Shown here: piece by piece, positions 45,076-54,046 of the stretch
How the letters are laid out: each line of letters begins with the position of its first letter
Position numbering within the stretch: the stretch's first letter is position 1
Assembly: GCF_014647795.1 (NCBI RefSeq)
Contig: NZ_BMPW01000001.1
Coordinates: 744,001 to 808,000 of the forward strand
Origin: Actinoplanes campanulatus
GTDB lineage: Bacteria > Actinomycetota > Actinomycetes > Mycobacteriales > Micromonosporaceae
Length of the DNA stretch: 64,000 nt
Direction: 5' to 3'
Made by a program: the position numbers and the translations under genes
Notes under the pieces: generated by a model
What the model was told of the DNA's origin: nothing
Seen by the model: the letters and a program-made list of their open reading frames with translations, nothing else
Databases searched by the model: none

Positions 45076-46677
45076 GTGTCGCCTAGCCGACATGCTCCGG
45101 TGACTTCGGCGGTTTGTGTCGTTGCCTCCAGCGTGAATCCGACCCCGTCACGCGAGCGCATCTGTCTGCTCACCGGCGGCGGGTACCCGTACCGGCGGGA
45201 CGCCCTCGGCGGATGGTGCCGGACCCTCGTCGAAGGGCTGCGCCGGTTCCGCTTCGAGTTGCTGACCGTCACGGACCGTGAACCACCGTCCGCGCCGGCG
45301 TACCCGCTTCCGTTCAACGTCGGCTCGGCGCGTGCCATCGCGCTCGGCCGCGACCCGGCACGTGCCGACCGGCGGCGCGGCGCGGCCGCCGACGACGCCG
45401 CCGAGGCCGCCGAGGCCGCCACTCTGCTCTGCCGGGGCCTGCTCGGCGACGTCTCCCCGGTCACCGCCCTGTTCGGCGAGGGCCTGCGCCGCATCACCGG
45501 GTTCTGCCCGCCCACCGAGGACTCCGGTCGCGCCGGTCCGCTGTCGTCGCTACCGCTCACCGAGGCGTTGCTCGAGGCCTGGCGGCAGCGCCAGGCCGAC
45601 GCCTCGGACGGGCAGCCGCCGATGCCCCGGCTCAGCGTGCGCGACGCCCGGACCGCGGCCACCCTGATCCGGCACGCCATGCGGGCGCTGGCCGTACCGC
45701 TGCCCGAGGTGGAACTGGTGCACTGCGTGGGCGGGACCACCCCGCTGCTCAGCGCGCTGGCCGGGCGCTGGCGTACCGGAATTCCGCTGCTGCTCACCGA
45801 GGCGCGCACCGCGGTGCCCCGGCAACGGCCCGCCGAGGAGCGGCTGTCCCCCGGGGTGCGCACCGTGCTGCGCCGGTTCCGCACGTCGGTCGCCCGTACC
45901 GGGTACGCCGAGGCGGCGCTGATCGCGCCGCTCTCCACCTATCACCACGGCTGGGCGCTGGAGCACGGCGCGCAGCCGACCCGGCTCGTTCAGGTGCCGG
46001 CCGGGGTCGACCCGCGGGAGTATCCGGGGGCCGCCGAACCCGCCGGCACGCCGACCGTGGTGTGGGCCGGCAGCGGTGGGCCGGACAGTGGGCTGTCCTG
46101 TGTGCTGGAGGCGTTCACCGAGGTGGCCGCGGCCGTGCCGGGGGCGGTTCTGCACCTGGTCGGGATCACCGCGGCCCACGAGGAGCAGTGCGCCGAACAG
46201 ATCGAGCGCACCGGGCTCGGCCGGGCCGTACGGCTGCATCCACTGCCCGCCGATCCGCGCGACCGGTACACCGTCGGGCAGGTGGTGGCGCACGTTCCGG
46301 GGCCGGCGGATCCGCCGTACCGGCTGGTCGAGGCCATGATGTCCGGCCGCGCGGTGGTCGGCGTCGACGTCGGGCCGGCCGGCGAGACACTCGGCGACAC
46401 CGGTCTGCTGGTGCCGCCCGGCGACCCGTCCGAGCTGGCCATCGCCATCGTCGGACTGCTCCGGTCCCCCGACCGGCGCCGGGCGCTCGGCGAGGCGGCC
46501 CGGCAGCGGGCCCTCACCCATTTCACCGTCGACCGGGTGGTGCGGGTGTACGGCGCCCTCTACAGCGATCTGGCCGCGCCACCGCCGGCGCCGGCCTTCG
46601 AACTGGCACTCACCGTTCCCGCGCCCCGGATCACCACGCCGGCGACCGTGCGCTGGCTAACTCGGGAGAAGGTATGA
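45076..46677 (+). CDS. PelF-like glycosyltransferase (DUF3492 plus GT4)
   Basis: A 533-residue protein. The N-terminal part resembles the DUF3492 domain of PelF, beginning ICLLTGGGYPYRRDALGGWC at about residue 29 and continuing to VHCVGGTTPLLSALAG. The C-terminal half is a GT4 domain with RLVQVPAGVDPREY, VVWAGSGGPDSGL and YRLVEAMMSGRAVVGVDVG. In the GT4 E-x7-E motif the second Glu is present but the first position appears to be Ala, which is unusual. PelF polymerises GalNAc-rich Pel polysaccharide in other bacteria. The start is uncertain: GTG 45076, 45100 and 45133 are all in frame. The stop overlaps the next gene by 4 nt. Confidence 0.75.
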   Translation: MSPSRHAPVTSAVCVVASSVNPTPSRERICLLTGGGYPYRRDALGGWCRTLVEGLRRFRFELLTVTDREPPSAPAYPLPFNVGSARAIALGRDPARADRRRGAAADDAAEAAEAATLLCRGLLGDVSPVTALFGEGLRRITGFCPPTEDSGRAGPLSSLPLTEALLEAWRQRQADASDGQPPMPRLSVRDARTAATLIRHAMRALAVPLPEVELVHCVGGTTPLLSALAGRWRTGIPLLLTEARTAVPRQRPAEERLSPGVRTVLRRFRTSVARTGYAEAALIAPLSTYHHGWALEHGAQPTRLVQVPAGVDPREYPGAAEPAGTPTVVWAGSGGPDSGLSCVLEAFTEVAAAVPGAVLHLVGITAAHEEQCAEQIERTGLGRAVRLHPLPADPRDRYTVGQVVAHVPGPADPPYRLVEAMMSGRAVVGVDVGPAGETLGDTGLLVPPGDPSELAIAIVGLLRSPDRRRALGEAARQRALTHFTVDRVVRVYGALYSDLAAPPPAPAFELALTVPAPRITTPATVRWLTREKV

Positions 46678-48833
46678 GGATCACTCCCCCACGCGGCACG
46701 GGTGGGACGACGACGACGCGTTCCGTACGCGTCCGCAATCGCCGCCGGCAGAACGCCGCCGACCCCCGGTATGTCGCCGGGAACCAGCCGGAACTGGCGC
46801 CACCACGGCGCCGCACCGGCCGCCACGCGGCCGCCGAACCGGAGGTGGAGGCCCCCACCGGGTCGGCGCTCCCGGATGTGGAGTCCCGGGCTCCGGCGAG
46901 TTGGGACCCCTGGGCGGCAGCCGAGAAGAAGCTCCCGGCCGCGAGCATCACCGACCCGTTGGAGGGTTCGGGGGTCGTGGACGGGCGGGCCTTCTGGTCC
47001 GGGGCGTCCCCGGCCGCCGGTTCCACCCAGGAATGGGCCCGTACGAGCGGGACCACCTCCCAGGAGTGGGCCGGCACCAGCGGGCACACCGCCCCGGAAT
47101 GGACCGACACCAGCACGGACGCCGTCCAGGAGTGGGCCGGCACGAGCGCGAACACCGCCCAGGAGTGGGCCCGCACCAGCGGGCACACCACCCCGGAATG
47201 GACCGACACCAGCACGGACGCCGCCCAGGAGTGGGCCCGCACGAGCCGGACCACCGCCCCGGAATGGACCGACACCAGCACGGACGCCGCCCAGGGATGG
47301 GCCGGCAGCAGCGGGAACGCCGCCGAGAGCTGGGCCGGGGCGCCGGAGAGCGGCTTCACCGGTGGGTGGGAGACGGCGGACGGAGCCGGCGGCAACCTGA
47401 CCGGCTCCTGGGTCTGGCCCGCGAGCGCTCTCACCGGAACCACCGCCGCGCCCGACGCCTGGGCCACGGGCACCGGTGCGGTCGAGGGCCTGCCGGTGCG
47501 GGGGTGGGAGAGCGACGGGACGGCCGCGGCTTCGGGACTCCGGGACGAGCCGGCCGGGAGCGTCTCCCTCCACGGTGAAGCGGGCGCGCGGGACGCGTAC
47601 CCGGAAAGGAGTGAGCGGGAGCACCGGCCGGCCGGACGGCGGCGCTCGGCGCAAGTGACCCGTGCCCGGCGCGCTCCCGGCGGGTATCTGGTCGCCGCGC
47701 TCGTCCGGTGCGTCCTGTATCTCGGGCCGCTCAGCCTGGCCGTCGCCGGGGCGGAGTCGCTGGGACGGGTCGCATGGCAGGTTCCGGCGGTGACGCTCCT
47801 GCTCGGGTGGACCGCCGCCCAGGGGCTGGCGGCCATGGGGGTCAGCGTGGCCCGCCGGGGTGGTCCGGCCGCCGCGGCACGCATGGTGGCCTCCGGGTTC
47901 GCCGCGGTCATCGGACTCTGGTTCGCGCTCGTGTGGGTCGCGCCGGGCGTGCTGCTCGGACCGGACCGGGCACTGGCCGCCACGGTGGGACTGGGTGGGC
48001 TGATCAGCCTCGGCTGCGTCACCGCGGCGCTCGTCACCCGGGCCGAGGCCTCGGTGGCCGCCTGGTTCACGCCGTGCTGGCTGCTCGCCGCCGCGACCCT
48101 GGCCGATTCCGCCGGGCTGGACCGGATCGCCGCCGTGCCGGTGGAGACCCTGCTCCCAGCCGCGATCGTGGCGGTGACGGTGCGCGCCTTCCGGCCCGCC
48201 GTGCTCGGCCGGACCACGCGGCCCGCCCGGCTCAGCCCGGCCGAACGGCGGCGCGGTGTCGCCTACCTGGTGATCGGGGTCGCTCAGGCGGTCAGTGTGG
48301 TGCTGCTCTGGCGGGGCGGGCCGGCCGCCATGCCGGTGCCGGCGGTGCTGCCGTTGCTGGTGGCGGTACCCCTGTTGGAGGGGCTGATCGGCTGGCACAC
48401 CGCCCGGCTCGACGCGGGGCTGGACTCGGCCGAGACGCCGGAGGAGTTCGACCGCCACGTCCGCAACGTCACCGCGATCACCCTGGCCGGGCTGGTGCCG
48501 CCGCTGGCCGCCGGATGTGGGCTGCTGCTGGCCGCGTACCGGCTGCCGTACGGGCTCGCCGGAGTGCCGGGAGCCAGTGACGCGGTGCTCGCACTGGCCG
48601 CCGGCACCCTGCTCGGCGGGGTGTTCGCGGTCACCTTCCTGCTGGCGGCCCGGTCCCGGCACGGAATCGCCGCCGTCCTGGCCGCCTTCCCGCCGATCGC
48701 CGCCGCGGTGCTGGCCATGTCCGCCCCGCCGGAGGGGATGCTGCCCGCCGCCGTCGCCGTACTCGCCGCGACGCACCTCGCCGGCCTGCTCATCGTCGCC
48801 CTGACCGCCGCCGACCTTCGGAGAACGCCGTGA
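46674..48833 (+). CDS. repeat-bearing polytopic membrane protein of the Pel-like module
   Basis: A 719-residue protein starting at ATG 46674 with GGGAGAAGG upstream and a 4-nt overlap with the PelF-like gene. Residues 1-118 are hydrophilic. Residues 119-217 are nine 11-residue repeats of the form (Q/P)EW(A/T)xTSxxx(A/S) plus a decayed tenth. A Gly/Ala/Asp-rich stretch follows to about 330, then an Arg-rich segment. From about residue 342 there are roughly ten membrane helices (YLVAALVRCVLYLGPLSLAV to LIVALTAADLRRTP). I recognise no family. Its place after a PelF-like enzyme corresponds to membrane components PelE/PelG in pel operons; that equivalence is inference. Confidence 0.75.
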   Translation: MRITPPRGTGGTTTTRSVRVRNRRRQNAADPRYVAGNQPELAPPRRRTGRHAAAEPEVEAPTGSALPDVESRAPASWDPWAAAEKKLPAASITDPLEGSGVVDGRAFWSGASPAAGSTQEWARTSGTTSQEWAGTSGHTAPEWTDTSTDAVQEWAGTSANTAQEWARTSGHTTPEWTDTSTDAAQEWARTSRTTAPEWTDTSTDAAQGWAGSSGNAAESWAGAPESGFTGGWETADGAGGNLTGSWVWPASALTGTTAAPDAWATGTGAVEGLPVRGWESDGTAAASGLRDEPAGSVSLHGEAGARDAYPERSEREHRPAGRRRSAQVTRARRAPGGYLVAALVRCVLYLGPLSLAVAGAESLGRVAWQVPAVTLLLGWTAAQGLAAMGVSVARRGGPAAAARMVASGFAAVIGLWFALVWVAPGVLLGPDRALAATVGLGGLISLGCVTAALVTRAEASVAAWFTPCWLLAAATLADSAGLDRIAAVPVETLLPAAIVAVTVRAFRPAVLGRTTRPARLSPAERRRGVAYLVIGVAQAVSVVLLWRGGPAAMPVPAVLPLLVAVPLLEGLIGWHTARLDAGLDSAETPEEFDRHVRNVTAITLAGLVPPLAAGCGLLLAAYRLPYGLAGVPGASDAVLALAAGTLLGGVFAVTFLLAARSRHGIAAVLAAFPPIAAAVLAMSAPPEGMLPAAVAVLAATHLAGLLIVALTAADLRRTP
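47028..47357 (+). repeat. 33-nt in-frame tandem repeat array
   Basis: Nine consecutive 33-nt units from 47028 to 47324 and a degenerate tenth to 47357 encode 11-residue repeats. Two subtypes alternate: QEWAxTSxxTA and PEWTDTSTDAA. Third-position differences between units suggest they are not all very recent copies, although PEWTDTSTDAA units at 47193 and 47259 are nearly identical. Confidence 0.92.
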
Positions 48834-49381
48834 AGACCCTTTTTCCCCCGTACGCCCACCCGTCGCCCTGCCTGGAGCTCGACGCCGACACCTGGATCGT
48901 CCGGGAACAGCCCGGCGACCGGCGGACCCTGCACCAGTCGCTGGGCCGGATCGACCTGGACTGGGGCAGCCGTTCCCTGGCCGACGTGCTCTCCGACGTG
49001 GACGCCTGGCGGGCCGACGGGGTGGAGGGGCTGTTCCTGGACCGGGCGCCGGCCGGCTCGGGCGGGGTCGGGCCGGTCGCGCTGACCGTCCGGCTGGCCG
49101 CCCGGCGCGGGCTACACCGGGTGGTGCTGAATCCGGGGGTGCCGACCCATCCGCTCTACCGGGACCTCGGGGTGCGGATCTGCACGTTCGAGGGCCCGTG
49201 GTCGGCCTACCAGAGCTGGGACGGCGACGGTGTCCGCCCGGGCGACGGGCACATCGTCCACGGCGTGCCGGCCCCCCTGCTCACGGCAGCCCGCCGCCTG
49301 ATGGGCCGCCGGGGCGCCGGTTTCGGCCTGGCCACCGACGCCGCCCCCCGCATCACCGCCACAACCACATCACGCGGCTGA
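48830..49381 (+). CDS. short Spherulin-4-like (GH135-like) protein
   Basis: A 183-residue protein starting at GTG 48830, overlapping the upstream stop (GTGA) with GGAG about 7 nt before. The pattern follows Spherulin-4/GH135-type glycoside hydrolases: GRIDLDWGSRSLADVLSDVD, then WRADGVEGLFLDRAPAG (the Asp is the likely catalytic acid position), VVLNPGVPTHPLY, and CTFEGPWSAYQSW. It lacks a signal peptide and is shorter than typical members (over 220 residues), so activity is uncertain. Hydrolases of this superfamily accompany GalNAc-containing polysaccharide systems such as Pel, which fits its neighbours. Confidence 0.6.
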   Translation: MKTLFPPYAHPSPCLELDADTWIVREQPGDRRTLHQSLGRIDLDWGSRSLADVLSDVDAWRADGVEGLFLDRAPAGSGGVGPVALTVRLAARRGLHRVVLNPGVPTHPLYRDLGVRICTFEGPWSAYQSWDGDGVRPGDGHIVHGVPAPLLTAARRLMGRRGAGFGLATDAAPRITATTTSRG

Positions 49382-49398
49382 GCACCCCCAACGCAGGC

Positions 49399-49446
49399 GA
49401 TCTTGGACGATCGGCCACCGATTCGGGTGGGAGAGCGTCCAAGATC
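49399..49446. repeat. 48-nt palindromic repeat, unit A
   Basis: Two 21-nt arms (49399-49419 and 49426-49446) flank a 6-nt loop. The outer 11 bp are perfect (GATCTTGGACG / CGTCCAAGATC) and an inner CCACC/GGTGG stem is conserved. It lies between the convergent Spherulin-4-like gene and mutM. Four relatives occur at 63418-63871. It may also act as a terminator. Confidence 0.9.
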
Positions 49447-49474
49447 GCGGGGAAGTGCCCTCGCGCGTACCAGA

Positions 49475-50326
49475 TCAAGGGGTTTTGCGGGGTTTTGGTT
49501 GGCAGCGCGGGCAGCTGAACGAGGACCTGTTCATGAACTGCTCGCGGCGGATGATCGCGCCGCAGCGGTGACAGGGCTCGTTCTCGCGGCCGTAGGCGTT
49601 GAGGGAGCGGTCGAAGTAGCCGCTTTCGCCGTTCACGTTGACGTAGAGCTCGTCGAAGCTGGTGCCGCCGGCCACGATGGCCTCGGACAGGACGTCGCGG
49701 ACATGGCCGAGCAGGCGCTCGACCGCGGGACGGGTGAGCTGGTCGGTGGGGCGGGCGCCGTGCAGCCTGGCGCGCCACAGGGCCTCGTCGGCGTAGATGT
49801 TGCCGATGCCGGAGATCAGGGTCTGGTCGAGGAGGGCCCGTTTCACCTCGGTGTGGCGGCCCCGGATGCGCGCCGTGAAGGCCACGTCGTCGAAGAGCGG
49901 GTCCATCGGGTCACGGGCGATGTGGGAGATCTCGTCGGGCAGCTCGGCGCCGCCCTCGGAGACCGCAAGGCCGCCGAACGTGCGCTGATCGACGAAGCGC
50001 AGCTGCGGGCCGCCGTCGGTGAAGGTGAACCGGATCCGCAGGTGCTTCTCGTCGGCGGCCTCGGCCGGCTGCATCAGCAGTTGGCCGCTCATGCCGAGGT
50101 GGCCGACGATCGCGTCGCCGGAGTCCAGGGGCAGCCACAGATACTTGCCGCGGCGGGAGATGTCCAGCACGGTCCGGTCGGCGAGCACCGCCGAGAAGTG
50201 CGCGTCGCCGGGCAGATGGCGGCGGATGGCCCGGGGGTGCAGCACCTCGGCGGTGGCGATGGTGCGGCCGGTCACCCACTTGGCCAGGCCCATGCGGACG
50301 GTCTCGACCTCGGGAAGCTCGGGCAC
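49475..50326 (-). CDS. mutM: formamidopyrimidine-DNA glycosylase
   Basis: MutM excises 8-oxoguanine and formamidopyrimidines and cuts the abasic site. The 283-residue product begins [14 protein letters not shown] with the catalytic Pro2 and Glu3, has the conserved Lys61 in [11 protein letters not shown], and HLGMSGQLL. The helix-two-turn-helix is [20 protein letters not shown]. It ends with the zinc finger [21 protein letters not shown]-type block (Cys pairs CHRC and CPRC). It belongs to the rpmF-plsX-rnc-mutM unit, 12 nt after the mannosyltransferase gene. Confidence 0.97.
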   Translation of the reverse strand: MPELPEVETVRMGLAKWVTGRTIATAEVLHPRAIRRHLPGDAHFSAVLADRTVLDISRRGKYLWLPLDSGDAIVGHLGMSGQLLMQPAEAADEKHLRIRFTFTDGGPQLRFVDQRTFGGLAVSEGGAELPDEISHIARDPMDPLFDDVAFTARIRGRHTEVKRALLDQTLISGIGNIYADEALWRARLHGARPTDQLTRPAVERLLGHVRDVLSEAIVAGGTSFDELYVNVNGESGYFDRSLNAYGRENEPCHRCGAIIRREQFMNRSSFSCPRCQPKPRKTP

Positions 50327-50338
50327 TGGCGGTGTCCT

Positions 50339-51502
50339 TTACAACGTGTACGGCCAGACGGTCACCAGGTAGGCGCCGTAGTAGAGACCGAACAGCGCCC
50401 AGGCGGTGATCGCCAGGACCGCGACCCGGGGGCGGGCGCGGGCGGCGGCCACGACGGCCGGCAGCAGCGTCAACAGTACGGGCAACAGCAGCCGTGGCTT
50501 GGAGTGGTAGAAACCGGCCTGCCCGTAGACGAGGATCATCGCCACCACGCCGTAGACGACCAGCGGCGGCCACGGCTTCTGCGCGAGCGCCACCCCGGCC
50601 GCGGCGAGGGCCGCCAGCAGGATGAACGCGACGCTGAGCGGGATCCAGCCGTCGCCCTCGCGCAGAGTCGTCCAGAGGAATTTTCCGGTGCTCTCGCCGT
50701 AGTCGAACGAGGTGCCCCAGCCGGCCGTCTGAATCTTGAACCAGGCGTTCAGCTCGCCCACCCGGTAGGCGACCCAGCCCAGGTAGAGCGGCACCCCGGC
50801 GAGCGCGGCGGCCGCGGCGGCCAGCGGCTTCCATTTCGGCTGGTCGCCGTCGCGGATCGCGAGCAGGGCGGCCACGGCGAGGCCGAGCGCGGCGGCGGCG
50901 CCGGTCGGCCGGGTCAGCGCGGTGGCCAGGCCGAGCAGGCCGGCGGCCCACCACACCCGACGATGCGCGGCCACGAACATGCCGGCGACCAGGGCGATGA
51001 AGAGACTTTCCGAGTACGCCATGGACAGCACCACGGACGCCGGCGCCGCGCAGCAGATCGCCACCAGCGCCCAGCCGGCCCGCCTGCTGTAGAGGCTGGT
51101 GCCGAGCAGGTACAGCCCGATCGCGGCGGCGATCGAGGCGAGCCAGGCCACGCCGAGGGCGGCCGCGCTGGGCTCGATGCCGATCGCCGCGCCGGCCCGG
51201 ATGAGGATCGGGTAAACCGGGAAGAAGGCGAGCTCGTTGCCCTCCAGCTGGCCGGTGTTGCTGTAGGTGTAGCCCTCGGGGTAGCCGTCGACGGCGACCC
51301 GGAGGAACCAGCCGGCGTCCCAGACGAGGAGCCGCTCCCAGACGGATCGTGGCTGTTCGGTGGCGCCGCCCAGCCAGGCGATCATGATGAGCTGGCCGAC
51401 GCGGGTGAGAGCGAGGATGCCGACGGCCGTCAGGACACCGTTCCATCCGCCCGCTTTGTCCCACAATTTGTCTGTCGTGGGTTTCTCCAGCACCGCGGTC
51501 AC
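50339..51502 (-). CDS. PIG-V-like mannosyltransferase family membrane protein
   Basis: A 387-residue polytopic protein with about 10-12 membrane helices and features of the GPI mannosyltransferase (PIG-V) related GT-C family. The first extracellular loop contains [21 protein letters not shown], and [15 protein letters not shown] and [17 protein letters not shown] follow. Such enzymes use polyprenyl-phosphate mannose. GTG 51502 overlaps the rnc stop by 4 nt (GTGA). Its position between rnc and mutM suggests co-expression with them. Confidence 0.85.
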   Translation of the reverse strand: MTAVLEKPTTDKLWDKAGGWNGVLTAVGILALTRVGQLIMIAWLGGATEQPRSVWERLLVWDAGWFLRVAVDGYPEGYTYSNTGQLEGNELAFFPVYPILIRAGAAIGIEPSAAALGVAWLASIAAAIGLYLLGTSLYSRRAGWALVAICCAAPASVVLSMAYSESLFIALVAGMFVAAHRRVWWAAGLLGLATALTRPTGAAAALGLAVAALLAIRDGDQPKWKPLAAAAAALAGVPLYLGWVAYRVGELNAWFKIQTAGWGTSFDYGESTGKFLWTTLREGDGWIPLSVAFILLAALAAAGVALAQKPWPPLVVYGVVAMILVYGQAGFYHSKPRLLLPVLLTLLPAVVAAARARPRVAVLAITAWALFGLYYGAYLVTVWPYTL

Positions 51503-52224
51503 GGCTCGGTCTTCTCGGCCTGCTCGGTCAGGGTCCGCCAAGCGGCGGCGGCGGCCCGCTGCTCGGCCTGCTTCTTGCTGCGGCCCTCAGAACCGCCGTA
51601 CCGCTCGCCGGCCACCACCACCCAGGCCGTGAAGGTCTTGGCGTGATCCGGGCCGGAGTCCTCGATCTCGTAGTCCGGCACGCCCAGGCCGAGCGCCGCG
51701 GTCAGCTCCTGGAGGCTGGTCTTCCAGTCCAGGGCCGCGCCCCGGCCGGCCGACTCGGCCATCAGCGGGTCGAACAGCCGGTGGATCACCTCGCTGGCGA
51801 TCTCCAGGCCGTGCTCCAGGTAGATCGCGCCGAGCAGGGCCTCCAGGGTGTCGGCCAGGATGCTCGCCTTGTCCCGCCCGCCGGTGGTCTCCTCACCCTT
51901 GCCGAGCAGCAGGTGCGGGCCGAGCCCGGCCGGGCCCAGGCCGCGGGCCACGTCGGCGAGCGCGTGCATGTTGACCACGCTGGCCCGCAGCTTGGCGAGC
52001 TGTCCCTCGGGCAGATCCGGGTGGTTGTGGAAGAGCGCCGACGTGATCACCACGCCGAGCACCGAGTCGCCCAGGAACTCCAGGCGCTCGTTGGTCGGGA
52101 GACCCCCGTTCTCGTACGCGTACGACCGGTGGGTCAGCGCCCGTTCCAGCAGCTCCGGCTTGAACGGGACACCGAACGCCTCCTCGAGTGGCTCGGTGGA
52201 CGGACGACGGCGCTTGTCAATCAT
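51499..52224 (-). CDS. rnc: ribonuclease III
   Basis: RNase III cleaves double-stranded RNA, including rRNA precursors. The 241-residue product has the catalytic signature [13 protein letters not shown] (residues 45-57, Glu49 and Asp53), the second acidic site [16 protein letters not shown], and a C-terminal dsRNA-binding domain from about 165 ([33 protein letters not shown]). The ATG overlaps the plsX stop by 8 nt. Confidence 0.97.
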   Translation of the reverse strand: MIDKRRRPSTEPLEEAFGVPFKPELLERALTHRSYAYENGGLPTNERLEFLGDSVLGVVITSALFHNHPDLPEGQLAKLRASVVNMHALADVARGLGPAGLGPHLLLGKGEETTGGRDKASILADTLEALLGAIYLEHGLEIASEVIHRLFDPLMAESAGRGAALDWKTSLQELTAALGLGVPDYEIEDSGPDHAKTFTAWVVVAGERYGGSEGRSKKQAEQRAAAAAWRTLTEQAEKTEP

Positions 52225-53209
52225 GCGATACCTCGCTGTACCTCAGCAGATCGGCGATCGCCGCGACCGAGGCGCGGCGGTGCAGGTCGGCCGCGAGCGC
52301 GATGCCCGCGGCGAGATCCGGGCCGGCGGCGGCGCCGTGGCAGACCACGACCGTGCCGGACACCCCGAGCAGCAGCGCGGCGCGGGGTGGTGGAGTCTTG
52401 TCCGGGGAGGGGGGCCGGGTCAGGGCGTACGCCGTCTCCAGGCCTTTGAGAAGCACGTTTCCGGTGAAACCGTCGGTCACCACCACGTCGGCGGCGCGGC
52501 CCAGGACGATGTCGCCGCCCTCGACCAGTCCGGCGTAGCGGGCGCCGCCGGGCAGCGGCAGATCGACGAGCAGGTTGGGCAGGGCGCGGCGCAGGCGGTC
52601 GCCCTTGCCGGGCTCGGTGCCGATGGTGAGCAGGCCGACACGGGGCGCGGGGACCTGGTAGACGACCGCGGCGTACGCGGCCCCGAGCCGGGCGTGCCAG
52701 GCGAGGGTCTCCTCGTCCGGGTCAACGCTGGAGCCGACGTCGAGCAGGACCACCCGGCCGGCCACGGTGGGCAGCACGGCGGTCAGGGCGGGGCGTCGGA
52801 TGCCGGGCCAGCGGCCCAGCTCGCGGGCGGCGGCGAGAACCGTGGCCCGGGTGTCGCCGGCGGAGACCAACGCGTCGGCGCGGCCCTGGGCGACGGCGGC
52901 CACCGCACCGCTGATGGTGTCGGTGGGTGTGATCGCGGTGGTGATCCGGCGCCGGTCGCCCGGTTTCAGGGCGGCGAGCACCGCGTCGGCGGCATCGGCC
53001 GGACCGACGAGAGTCAGGTGGAGGGACGGATCGGCCCGGCAAGCGCGCAGAGCGCCGTCAACCACGACGGCGGGAGCCTGGTCCCCGCCGAGGAGGTCGA
53101 CGGCGATCCGCGCGGTGCCCGGCTCCCCGACAGTGCGCTGTCCGGGAGCCGTGGCACCGGTGGTTCGCCACCGCTCGGGCACGACCCGCCCGATGATCGG
53201 GCGAGTCAC
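52217..53209 (-). CDS. plsX: phosphate acyltransferase PlsX
   Basis: PlsX makes acyl-phosphate from acyl-ACP for phospholipid synthesis. The 330-residue product contains [37 protein letters not shown], the central [14 protein letters not shown] and [14 protein letters not shown]. Compared with typical PlsX, the N-terminal motif has shifted from the common D-x-M-G-G-D to D-L-L-G-G-D. The start is uncertain: GTG 53209 lies 9 nt after the rpmF stop, and GTG 53182 is an alternative. It lies between rpmF and rnc, a common bacterial order. Confidence 0.9.
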   Translation of the reverse strand: MTRPIIGRVVPERWRTTGATAPGQRTVGEPGTARIAVDLLGGDQAPAVVVDGALRACRADPSLHLTLVGPADAADAVLAALKPGDRRRITTAITPTDTISGAVAAVAQGRADALVSAGDTRATVLAAARELGRWPGIRRPALTAVLPTVAGRVVLLDVGSSVDPDEETLAWHARLGAAYAAVVYQVPAPRVGLLTIGTEPGKGDRLRRALPNLLVDLPLPGGARYAGLVEGGDIVLGRAADVVVTDGFTGNVLLKGLETAYALTRPPSPDKTPPPRAALLLGVSGTVVVCHGAAAGPDLAAGIALAADLHRRASVAAIADLLRYSEVSHD

Positions 53210-53217
53210 GCGCGACG

Positions 53218-53391
53218 TCAGACCTCGAGGACCTGACGGCCGTTGTAGGTGCCGCAGACGCCACAGGCGGCGTGCGGCAGCTTCGGCGACTTGCACTGGG
53301 AGCAGGCCGCGGTAACCACCGCGGTCGCCTTCCAGTTCGCCCGGCGCGAGCGGGTGTTGCTGCGCGACATCTTGCGCTTGGGGACGGCCAC
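53218..53391 (-). CDS. rpmF: 50S ribosomal protein L32, zinc-binding form
   Basis: A 57-residue L32 starting at GTG 53391 (VAVPKRKMSRSNTRSRRANW), with GAGGAG about 10 nt upstream. It keeps both cysteine pairs, C30-x2-C33 and C43-x2-C46, so it is the zinc-containing (C+) form. It follows the DUF177 gene by 5 nt, the usual yceD-rpmF pair, and precedes plsX by 8 nt. Confidence 0.97.
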   Translation of the reverse strand: MAVPKRKMSRSNTRSRRANWKATAVVTAACSQCKSPKLPHAACGVCGTYNGRQVLEV

Positions 53392-53396
53392 GGTTC

Positions 53397-53960
53397 CTAC
53401 TCCTCGTTTTTTGACAGATTGCGCAAAGCGGCCCAGCGGGAGTCGACTTCCTCATGGCTGTGATCAGCCGGGAGTTCGTCGAAATGCACCCCACACTCGG
53501 GGCACAACCCTGGGCAGTCCGGCCGGCAGAGCGGATTGGTCGGCAGGGTCAGGACGATCGCGTCCCGCACCACCGGCTCCAGGTCGAGCAGATCGCCCGA
53601 CATCCGGCCGACCTCGTCCTCGTCGGTGGTCTCCTCCGTGGTGCTGTCCTCGTAGGCGAACAGCTCCGCGATCGAGACCTCGAACGACTTGTCGATCTCG
53701 TTGAGGCAACGCCCGCACTCGCCGGTGAGCGAGCCGCTGACGGTGCCACTGACGTAGACCCCCTCGGAGACCGACGTCAGGGTCCCGTCGATCGTGAGAT
53801 CGGAGCCCTCGGGGACCGAGATCAGCTCCAGACCGAGGTCCGCCGGGGCCGGCACCACCCGATTCAGGGCACGCGTCGCACCAGGCTGCCGGGGGAGCTT
53901 CGTCGTGTCGACGACCAGCGGCTGCCTGGGGTCCAGGTGACTCTGCGGTGACTTGGGCAT
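53397..53960 (-). CDS. DUF177/YceD family protein
   Basis: This 187-residue protein belongs to the YceD (DUF177) family linked to 23S rRNA accumulation and always found near rpmF. Characteristic features are VSGTVSGSLTGECGRCLNEI, the acidic middle (TTEETTDEDEVGRM) and the cysteine motif CRPDCPGLCPECGVHF. The cysteines could bind zinc. The start is ATG 53960. It is the likely first gene of the DUF177-rpmF-plsX-rnc-mutM operon; the DivIVA-like gene lies 86 nt upstream. Confidence 0.92.
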   Translation of the reverse strand: MPKSPQSHLDPRQPLVVDTTKLPRQPGATRALNRVVPAPADLGLELISVPEGSDLTIDGTLTSVSEGVYVSGTVSGSLTGECGRCLNEIDKSFEVSIAELFAYEDSTTEETTDEDEVGRMSGDLLDLEPVVRDAIVLTLPTNPLCRPDCPGLCPECGVHFDELPADHSHEEVDSRWAALRNLSKNEE

Positions 53961-54046
53961 CGTGATTCCTCAGCCATGGTAGGCCGACCGAAAACATTAC
54001 CTGAGCTTGTAGGACGTCGTCGAATCGGGCTGCTTGCCAAACGTGG

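Noticed and set aside
44563-45093. 176-codon minus-strand frame in the gap before the Pel-like module
   Set aside because: No ribosome binding site, no similarity and biased Arg/Pro composition; it would cover the likely promoter region.
47028-47357. CRISPR-like regular spacing of 33 nt
   Set aside because: There are no distinct spacers. All 33 nt are repeated and remain in frame within a coding gene.
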